DNA from: Bacteroidota bacterium
GTDB lineage: Bacteria > Bacteroidota > Bacteroidia > B-17B0 > Aurantibacillaceae
NCBI GenBank assembly: GCA_025359355.1
Contig: JANYGR010000093.1
Span: forward strand, 1 to 10,322
DNA length: 10,322 nt
Reading direction: 5' to 3'
The notes below the pieces were generated by a model. It did no database searches, was not told where the DNA came from, and worked only from the letters and a program-made list of their open reading frames with translations. Positions 5,317 to 10,322 of this stretch are shown one piece after another (the stretch's first letter is position 1; the number at the start of each line of letters is the position of its first letter). The translations under genes and the position numbers were made by a program.

Positions 5317-6522
5317 ATGCAACAAGCCTATATTATAAACGGAGTAAGAACAGCAATCGGTAACTTTGGAGGAACGCTATCCACGGTTCGTACGGACGAT
5401 TTAGCGACTTTAGTTTTAAAAGAATTAATGCAAAAAAATCCTACAGTTGATTGGACTAAAGTTGCTGATGTGATTATGGGTTGTGCTAATCAAGCTGGGG
5501 AAGATAATCGTAATGTGGCTCGTATGGCTTCATTAATGGCTGGTTTACCAGTTACGGTTCCTGGGCAAACAATCAATCGATTATGTGCTTCTGGTTTAGC
5601 GGCTACTGCGGATGCGGGGCGTTACATTCAATTAGGAGATGCGGACTTAATGATTGCTTCTGGTGTAGAAAATATGACTCGCGGTCCTTTAGTGATGAGT
5701 AAAGCAAGTTCTGCTTTTGGGCGTGATCAACAATTGTTTGATTCAAGTTTCGGATGGCGTTTTATCAATCCAAAATTAAAAGAACAATACGGCGTAGATG
5801 CTATGGGCGAAACAGCCGAAAACGTTGCTGAGATGTTTAAAATTAACAGAGAAGATCAAGATGCGTTTGCTTTATGGAGTCAACAAAAAGCGGCTAAGGC
5901 TATTGCTTCAGGACGATTTGAAAAAGAAATTATACCCGTTGAAATTCCACAAAAAAAAGGTGATGCCGTTATTTTTAAAACCGATGAATTTGCGAAACCA
6001 AATACAACCTTAGAAGGTTTGCAAAAATTAAAAGCCTCTTTTAGAAAAGACGGTACAGTAACCGCAGGTAATGCATCAGGCTTAAATGATGGCGCTGCTG
6101 CTATTTTATTAGCGAGTGAATTTGCCATTAAAACATACGGCTTACAGCCTTTGGCTCGCATTGTTAGCAGTGCCGTTGTTGGTGTAGAGCCTCGTATTAT
6201 GGGATTGGGCCCAGTTGAAGCAGCAAATTTAGCTTTGAAAAAAGCAGGCTTAACGTGGAATGATATTGATATTATTGAATTGAACGAAGCCTTTGCAGCA
6301 CAGGCTTTGGGTTGCACACGTCAATGGAAATTAGACGATAACGATACACGTATTAATCCCAATGGTGGTGCTATTGCGCTAGGACATCCCTTAGGAATGA
6401 GTGGCGCGCGTATTATTAATTCTGCTGCGATCGAATTAAATCTTCAAAATAAAAAATATGCTTTAGCAACTATGTGTATTGGTGTTGGACAAGGTTATGC
6501 GGTTATCATAGAAAAATCTTAG
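5317..6522 (+). CDS. Acetyl-CoA C-acyltransferase (thiolase, PcaF/FadA-like)
   Basis: This thiolase cleaves 3-oxoacyl-CoA with CoA, or runs the reverse condensation, in the cytoplasm. The protein is 401 residues, the normal length, and has the full catalytic set: nucleophile C90 in NRLCASGLAA, the NEAFA loop at 323-327, H357 in NPNGGAIALGHPLG, and C387 in CIGVGQG. The phrases MGLGPVEAA and INPNGGAIALGHPLGMSGAR and the 401-residue length resemble 3-oxoadipyl-CoA thiolases (PcaF/PaaJ). No other phenylacetate or beta-ketoadipate gene is nearby, and Bacteroidota use similar enzymes in beta-oxidation, so the substrate is left open. The frame extends upstream to 5152, but ATG 5317 gives the family-typical start MQQAYIINGVRTAIG. 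The upstream stretch is promoter DNA with low-complexity translation. The gene is single, divergent from the ferredoxin and convergent with the next gene. Confidence 0.92.
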   Translation: MQQAYIINGVRTAIGNFGGTLSTVRTDDLATLVLKELMQKNPTVDWTKVADVIMGCANQAGEDNRNVARMASLMAGLPVTVPGQTINRLCASGLAATADAGRYIQLGDADLMIASGVENMTRGPLVMSKASSAFGRDQQLFDSSFGWRFINPKLKEQYGVDAMGETAENVAEMFKINREDQDAFALWSQQKAAKAIASGRFEKEIIPVEIPQKKGDAVIFKTDEFAKPNTTLEGLQKLKASFRKDGTVTAGNASGLNDGAAAILLASEFAIKTYGLQPLARIVSSAVVGVEPRIMGLGPVEAANLALKKAGLTWNDIDIIELNEAFAAQALGCTRQWKLDDNDTRINPNGGAIALGHPLGMSGARIINSAAIELNLQNKKYALATMCIGVGQGYAVIIEKS

Positions 6523-6550
6523 TAATTATTTATTCCGCTTTCACACCTTT

Positions 6551-6564
6551 ATTGATTAATCAAT
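6551..6564. other. 14-bp perfect palindrome at the convergent gene ends
   Basis: ATTGATTAATCAAT is its own reverse complement. It lies in the 33-base gap and overlaps the stop codon (6556-6558) of the minus-strand gene. A T-run follows at 6570-6576 on the plus strand. It could act as a weak hairpin for the thiolase transcript, but with no loop and only A/T-rich pairs it is not a convincing terminator. Confidence 0.3.
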
Positions 6565-7260
6565 AATGATTTTTTTAGTAACTCGTTTACCAGAATGGGT
6601 ATTGTAAAAGCTCAGGAAATACAAGCCTTTACTAAGCAAAGTAACATTCAATATATTATTTTGAATAATCTGAACAACCTGTCCATCACTATTTGTGAGT
6701 TCAACAGTTTGATATATCAAATTATCATATTTCAATTCCACGTTTTGAGAAATCGGATTCTTAATTTTCAAAATATCATTTTCAAAACGAGCTAAATCAT
6801 CTATACTGTTTGATAAATGAACAACAATAGTCTTTTTTGAAGAATCACTAGTAGTGTTAATATTGCCGTTAAATACAGGCCAAACAACCACCGTTGTGCC
6901 ATTCCCATTTGTTTTATATTGATTGGTACCAGATGCAGTATCTGTAATTGTAAAAGATTGAACAGCGGCTGAGGCAAATGCAGTAACTGAATATGTACTA
7001 AAATTTCTAAGAATATAAGTTGGCACCGTATTGGAGCTTGTATCTATTGCCATATTAACCACAACCGTTCCTGATAGCGAAACAGTGCCTGTATTTGCGA
7101 AACTACCATAAACAGTAATAGGAGTTCCATCGACTACAGTATCACTTGGTGATATATTAACTGAACCAGGAACTATACCAATTGATGATTGGCTTCTAAG
7201 GTTTACGCCAATGAAGTTAACTATGAAAATGATGAAGCAAATTTTTCTTAGAGATAACAT
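6556..7260 (-). CDS. Secreted protein with T9SS C-terminal sorting domain
   Basis: This is a small (234-residue) predicted T9SS cargo. It has an N-terminal signal peptide (MLSLRKICFIIFIVNFIGVN, cleavage near LRSQ) and a middle beta-rich region of about 30-145. The latter contains VDGTPITVYGSFANTGTVSL, which looks like a CARDB/Ig-like fold. The type A sorting domain covers about 165-234. Its marks are IKNPISQNVEL, a central NSDGQVV turn, LLSKGLYFLSFYN, and a terminal KRVTKKIIID. In this family the domain directs export through the T9SS and is removed by PorU. No catalytic motif is visible, so the mature protein may be a structural or adhesive surface component; that is inference. ATG 7258-7260 fits the signal peptide. 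It is convergent with the thiolase and divergent from the helical-repeat gene across 81 bases of very AT-rich DNA. Confidence 0.8.
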   Translation of the reverse strand: MLSLRKICFIIFIVNFIGVNLRSQSSIGIVPGSVNISPSDTVVDGTPITVYGSFANTGTVSLSGTVVVNMAIDTSSNTVPTYILRNFSTYSVTAFASAAVQSFTITDTASGTNQYKTNGNGTTVVVWPVFNGNINTTSDSSKKTIVVHLSNSIDDLARFENDILKIKNPISQNVELKYDNLIYQTVELTNSDGQVVQIIQNNILNVTLLSKGLYFLSFYNTHSGKRVTKKIIID

Positions 7261-7311
7261 TTTACTAATTTTTGTTATATAAAATTAACTTTAATATTTA
7301 TATAATTAAAA

Positions 7312-7319
7312 TATATTTG
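7312..7319 (+). promoter_or_regulatory. -7 promoter element of the helical-repeat gene
   Basis: TATATTTG matches TAnnTTTG at every defined base and lies 22 nt before the ATG at 7342. There is no proper TTG at -33, only TTTA-like sequence about 20 nt upstream. The surrounding 7261-7341 is almost pure A/T, which raises the chance-match rate. Confidence 0.45.
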
Positions 7320-7341
7320 TAAAAATATAACGTAAACAAAA

Positions 7342-8811
7342 ATGGATATTTTAAAAAATACGATAGATTTACTCGATAAAGAAGAAATTATCAACTATAA
7401 ACTATACGCAAATCGTACGCAGTCAAATAATAATCGCAAAGATGTTTTGCTATTTGACTTACTAAAAAAACTGCCGGAATCAAATAATGATGAAGGAAAG
7501 GTCTTTCAAAAAATCTATCCACATGCACAAGATAAAAACAATTATTACCGTTTAAAGAATAGATTGTTAGTAGAAATCAATAAGAGTTTAGTGCAATTTT
7601 ATTGTTACGACAGTGATAGTCACGACATTTACAGCGAATTAAGTTTGTATAAAATATTTCTCAAAAAAAATAATTTCGAATTAGCTAATTATCATTTATC
7701 AAGGGCCGAAAAAAAAGCCCTTATCATTCAGGATTTTTCAATGTTGGATCTGATCTATACTGAACAAATTAATTTGTCAATTCAGTTTGGTGAATCGGCC
7801 CCAATCATTTTTATTAAAAAAAGAGAGCAAAATCAATCAAAGCTAATTGAAATAAGGGCTTTAGACGATTCATTAGCAACCATTATTTACGAATTAAAAC
7901 GAAATCAAAATTTTTCTAAAACAAAAAATCAAACGTCTCAAATTTTAAAAAAAGCAATTTTAAATTTAAATTCTAAAAAAGAATTCCAAAACAATTTAGT
8001 TTTTAAAACAAAATTGTTTAACGCCATTAGTAGGCTACTATTATCTCAACAAGATTATGTATCTCTGGAATCATATACGCTTACTACCTATCAGGAATTT
8101 ATACATAAAAAATATTTTTCAAAGGCGAATCACGAAATTAAATTGCAGATGTTAGCGTATTTGTGTAACACTTTATTTGTAAACAAAAAACATATACTCT
8201 CATTAGAGTATATCGAACAATTACATTTAGCCATGAAAGAGTTTAAGAATTTATTTTATGACAATTATGTGTTTTTTTATTATAATACGCTGGTAAATAA
8301 TTATTCGGTTATAGATCCAGACAAGGCTATTGATGTATTAAATGAAGCTAAAGAAAACAAAGCAATTACAAGCCATCCCACACATTTAGGATATATATAT
8401 TTGAATTTAGCTGGTGCTTATTTTGATTTAAAGCAACACAAAATTGCTCTTAAAAACATTATTAAATTATATAACCACAAATTATTTAATACAATTGATA
8501 CAAGTTTCAAAATCAAAATTCATATTACCGAAATTATTTTGCGAATAGAAACAACTGATTATGATTATGCTCTCAAACTTATAGAAAGCCTTATCAAATT
8601 AAACAAAACCACATTTTTAAGCAAAGCATATAAGCGGGATTTTGATTTCATTAGCTTATTACAAGTGCTTATAAAAAAATATGATTTTGACAAAAGCAAA
8701 GAAACTAAAGCCTTAATAAATACGTTCTGCCACAAAACATATCCTCAAATGAGCTCAAGCATTGTTGATTATAACGAATGGTTAATTGAAAAATTTAATT
8801 TGTCTACGTAA
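7342..8811 (+). CDS. Uncharacterised cytoplasmic helical-repeat (TPR-like) protein
   Basis: I do not recognise a named family. The 489-residue protein has no signal peptide or membrane segment, is rich in Lys, Asn, Leu and Ile, and appears to be helical throughout. The clearest repeat is at about 348-381, HLGYIYLNLAGAYFDLKQ followed by HKIALKNIIKLY, which matches the TPR pattern (L/G/Y, A, then A-L in helix B). Weaker units occur at about 105-130 (YKIFLKKNNFELANYHLSRA) and 395-425 (TTDYDYALKLIESLI). The N-terminal 90 residues (LLDKEEIINYKLY, FQKIYPHAQDKNNYYRLKNR, LVEINKSLVQFY) look like a separate helical domain. The protein probably acts as a scaffold or protein-binding partner. No output domain such as a kinase or DNA-binding helix is evident. 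The ATG at 7342 is downstream of a good -7 element. Confidence 0.75.
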   Translation: MDILKNTIDLLDKEEIINYKLYANRTQSNNNRKDVLLFDLLKKLPESNNDEGKVFQKIYPHAQDKNNYYRLKNRLLVEINKSLVQFYCYDSDSHDIYSELSLYKIFLKKNNFELANYHLSRAEKKALIIQDFSMLDLIYTEQINLSIQFGESAPIIFIKKREQNQSKLIEIRALDDSLATIIYELKRNQNFSKTKNQTSQILKKAILNLNSKKEFQNNLVFKTKLFNAISRLLLSQQDYVSLESYTLTTYQEFIHKKYFSKANHEIKLQMLAYLCNTLFVNKKHILSLEYIEQLHLAMKEFKNLFYDNYVFFYYNTLVNNYSVIDPDKAIDVLNEAKENKAITSHPTHLGYIYLNLAGAYFDLKQHKIALKNIIKLYNHKLFNTIDTSFKIKIHITEIILRIETTDYDYALKLIESLIKLNKTTFLSKAYKRDFDFISLLQVLIKKYDFDKSKETKALINTFCHKTYPQMSSSIVDYNEWLIEKFNLST

Positions 8812-8918
8812 GATATTTTATATTAAATTTATACTGATATTAGCTTTAATAGTAAATATTATATTATGTTTAGGTAATATTATAGGGTAATTAATTTTAC
8901 TAAACTATACAAACTAAT

Positions 8919-8926
8919 TATCTTTG
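8919..8926 (+). promoter_or_regulatory. -7 promoter element of the surface-protein gene
   Basis: TATCTTTG matches TAnnTTTG at all defined bases and is 35 nt before the ATG at 8962, giving a leader of about 25-30 nt. A TTTA at 8896-8899, 19 nt upstream, is the nearest -33-like sequence. The rest of the 150-base gap (8812-8961) holds only very AT-rich DNA. Confidence 0.5.
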
Positions 8927-8961
8927 ACTCATAATCAAAAATCAACTAAAAATCAATTATC

Positions 8962-10322
8962 ATGAAAACAATCAAACAAACACTTTTAGGACTTGCACTT
9001 AGTGTACTTTCTATATCAGCAGTAGCTCAATGCCCTACATCTGTTAGTTTATCAGTGACGTCAAATCCAAGCAATGGCAATTTAACAGTTACGCAGTTAT
9101 ATAATGTGGCTACAAGCTCAACAACTGCTATTTACAACGCTTACTATTTATATGGTAGTTCTACAAGCTATTATGCTAATAGTTATGGCGCCAATGGAGT
9201 AGGTTCATTTACTAATATTCCAACTGGCACGTATTCTCTTTGCGTTAATGATTCAGTTAATTGTGGTGGATTTTTTTCATACTTAAATGATTGTATCGCT
9301 ATAACTATTACAAATACAGTAGCTCCAGCTCCTTGTAATGTATCTTTTTCATATTATACAGATTCAATGTGCATTACACACTTTTTAAATTCAACAACAG
9401 GTACAAATTTAAGCTACGATTGGTATATCAATGGAACGAATTACACTACAGCAAATCTTTCAATTGGTTTGCCTAATGGCTTATTTGGAGCAACTTTAGT
9501 TAGTTATTCAAATGGCTTAGTGTGTGATTCAACGTATCAAAATGTAAATGTAGCTTGTAGCGGTGGCAGTACCGTTACGCCTACCCCTTGCTTCGCTTAT
9601 TTTCAAACATATACTGATTCATTATGTAATACTCATTTTGTAAACTCATCTACTGGTTCAAATTTAAGTTATGACTGGTATATAAATGGTGTAAATTATA
9701 CATCTTCAAATCCCATAGTTAGCCTGGCAAATGGCACTTACAACGTTATGCTTTTTAATTATTCAAACGGTTCATTTTGCGACTCTATAAATTCATACAT
9801 AACAGTATCTTGCAATGCAGGTGGTACAGTAACTCCCGGGCCTTGTAACGCATCTTTTTATTCATACACCGATTCTTTATGTAACACTTATTTTACAAAC
9901 ACATCTACTGGTGTTAGCATCAATAGTTACTGGTTAGTAGACGGCAATTACTATTCAGGCTACGATCAAATATTACCATTAACAAATGGACTCCATAATG
10001 TTTCATTGTACAACTATTCAAATGGTTTTTTCTGTGATTCTACAACACAAATGATAAATATAGCTTGTAATAGCGCAACCGTAAATCCTTCTAGTTGTCA
10101 AGCAAATTCATCCTTCATTATTTTTGCTGATTCAACAAATTCAGGTAATTATTTTGCATATAATATGTCTTCTGGAACTGGAACTACATCTTACCTTTGG
10201 AATTTTGGTGATGGATCAACATCTACCCAACAGTATCCTTTTCATCAATACACCGCACCTGGTCATTACATTGTTTGTTTAACGGTAACAGCAACTAACG
10301 GAACAACAACCTGTACTGATTC
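8962..10322 (+). CDS. Secreted cysteine-rich repeat protein with PKD domain, 3' end outside window
   Basis: The frame is open without a stop from ATG 8962 to the window end, 453 full codons. A signal peptide of about 23 residues (MKTIKQTLLGLALSVLSISA, then VAQ) precedes a first Ser/Thr/Asn/Tyr-rich beta region (24-123). Three tandem 85-residue repeats follow at about 124-208, 209-293 and 294-377. Each begins with a PC pair and contains a TDS(M/L)C block, a variable core (LSYDWYING in the first two), a YSNG..(F/V)CDS block and a final AC or SC. That gives four conserved cysteines per repeat, which could form disulphides in the periplasm or outside the cell. A typical PKD domain begins near 378, with LWNFGDGSTSTQQYPFHQY. 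This architecture is common in Bacteroidota T9SS cargo such as adhesins and large gliding-type surface proteins. A C-terminal sorting domain would be expected beyond the window but is not seen. Function as an adhesin is inference. Confidence 0.8.
   Translation, partial: MKTIKQTLLGLALSVLSISAVAQCPTSVSLSVTSNPSNGNLTVTQLYNVATSSTTAIYNAYYLYGSSTSYYANSYGANGVGSFTNIPTGTYSLCVNDSVNCGGFFSYLNDCIAITITNTVAPAPCNVSFSYYTDSMCITHFLNSTTGTNLSYDWYINGTNYTTANLSIGLPNGLFGATLVSYSNGLVCDSTYQNVNVACSGGSTVTPTPCFAYFQTYTDSLCNTHFVNSSTGSNLSYDWYINGVNYTSSNPIVSLANGTYNVMLFNYSNGSFCDSINSYITVSCNAGGTVTPGPCNASFYSYTDSLCNTYFTNTSTGVSINSYWLVDGNYYSGYDQILPLTNGLHNVSLYNYSNGFFCDSTTQMINIACNSATVNPSSCQANSSFIIFADSTNSGNYFAYNMSSGTGTTSYLWNFGDGSTSTQQYPFHQYTAPGHYIVCLTVTATNGTTTCTD

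Larger units (their letters stand above)
5221..5327. repeat. 11-bp inverted repeat spanning the thiolase promoter and start codon
   Basis: GCTTGTTGCAT at 5221-5231 is the exact reverse complement of 5317-5327, which begins with the thiolase start codon (ATGCAACAAGC). Together with the inverted 13-bp promoter blocks, the intergenic region is unusually symmetric. The left arm lies upstream of the expected transcript start, so it cannot form an mRNA hairpin with the right arm. A regulator site or a duplicated fragment are alternatives. Confidence 0.4.

Noticed and set aside
5880..6317. 145-codon open frame antisense to the thiolase
   Set aside because: It lies wholly inside the well-supported thiolase gene, has no start context and encodes no recognisable motif. 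It is a shadow of the coding strand.
4864..6522. Ferredoxin plus thiolase as a phenylacetate (paa) or beta-ketoadipate gene set
   Set aside because: They are divergent, and no monooxygenase, hydratase or CoA-transferase gene is present. The resemblance of the thiolase to PcaF/PaaJ alone does not establish the pathway.
8855..8881. AATATTA/TAATATT hairpin downstream of the helical-repeat gene as a terminator
   Set aside because: The 7-bp stem contains only A-T pairs and has no following T-run. Such matches are expected in this very AT-rich gap.
8962..9033. Possible lipoprotein signal at VAQC of the repeat protein
   Set aside because: A Gln immediately before the Cys does not fit the lipobox, where Gly, Ala or Ser is expected. 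An ordinary signal peptidase I site is more likely.
1..10322. Defence system, CRISPR array, prophage or transposon
   Set aside because: I looked for nucleases, helicases, reverse transcriptases, toxin-antitoxin pairs, transposases and regularly spaced repeats on both strands and found none.

Overview
This is an AT-rich bacterial segment (about two-thirds A+T by eye) that reads as Bacteroidota. Three things support that. There are type IX secretion system (T9SS) components: the N-terminal part of a PorU sortase and a PorV/PorQ-family barrel. There is a protein ending in a T9SS C-terminal sorting domain. Several genes are preceded by the Bacteroidota -7 promoter element TAnnTTTG rather than an E. 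coli-type -10, and purine-rich Shine-Dalgarno sequences are weak or absent. I cannot name a genus.

Layout. The left third (37-2583, minus strand) is a PorV/PorQ-family outer-membrane protein followed with no gap by porU. porU is cut off by a small rearrangement at the window edge. A strong hairpin (2670-2710) separates this pair from a polytopic membrane protein resembling GT-C glycosyltransferases (2698-3882, minus). Diverging from that gene, across an 11-bp inverted repeat, is pssA, phosphatidylserine synthase (3914-4711, plus). pssA converges on a small [2Fe-2S] ferredoxin (4864-5190, minus), with a long imperfect hairpin between them. The ferredoxin diverges from an acetyl-CoA C-acyltransferase (5317-6522, plus); both promoters carry the same 13-bp -7 block. 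The thiolase converges on a small T9SS cargo protein (6556-7260, minus). The right end holds an unrecognised cytoplasmic helical-repeat (TPR-like) protein (7342-8811, plus) and the first 453 codons of a secreted, cysteine-rich, Ig/PKD-repeat surface protein that runs off the window (8962-10322, plus).

How the genes fit together. The porU pair belongs to the machinery that carries CTD-bearing proteins over the outer membrane and anchors them. The 6556-7260 product, and probably the repeat protein at the right end, are the kind of cargo it handles. The middle genes are housekeeping metabolism (phospholipid synthesis, electron transfer, acyl-CoA thiolysis) and show no evident operon with the secretion genes. 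I see no tRNA, rRNA, CRISPR array, transposase, phage gene or recognised defence system.

The most notable observation is at the left edge. About 80 bp of porU (15-98) is present in inverted orientation, bounded by short microhomologies, and bases 1-19 are an exact copy of 424-442. This explains the premature stop of porU. It looks like a double template switch, either a sequencing/assembly chimera or a real rearrangement, and not a natural gene end.
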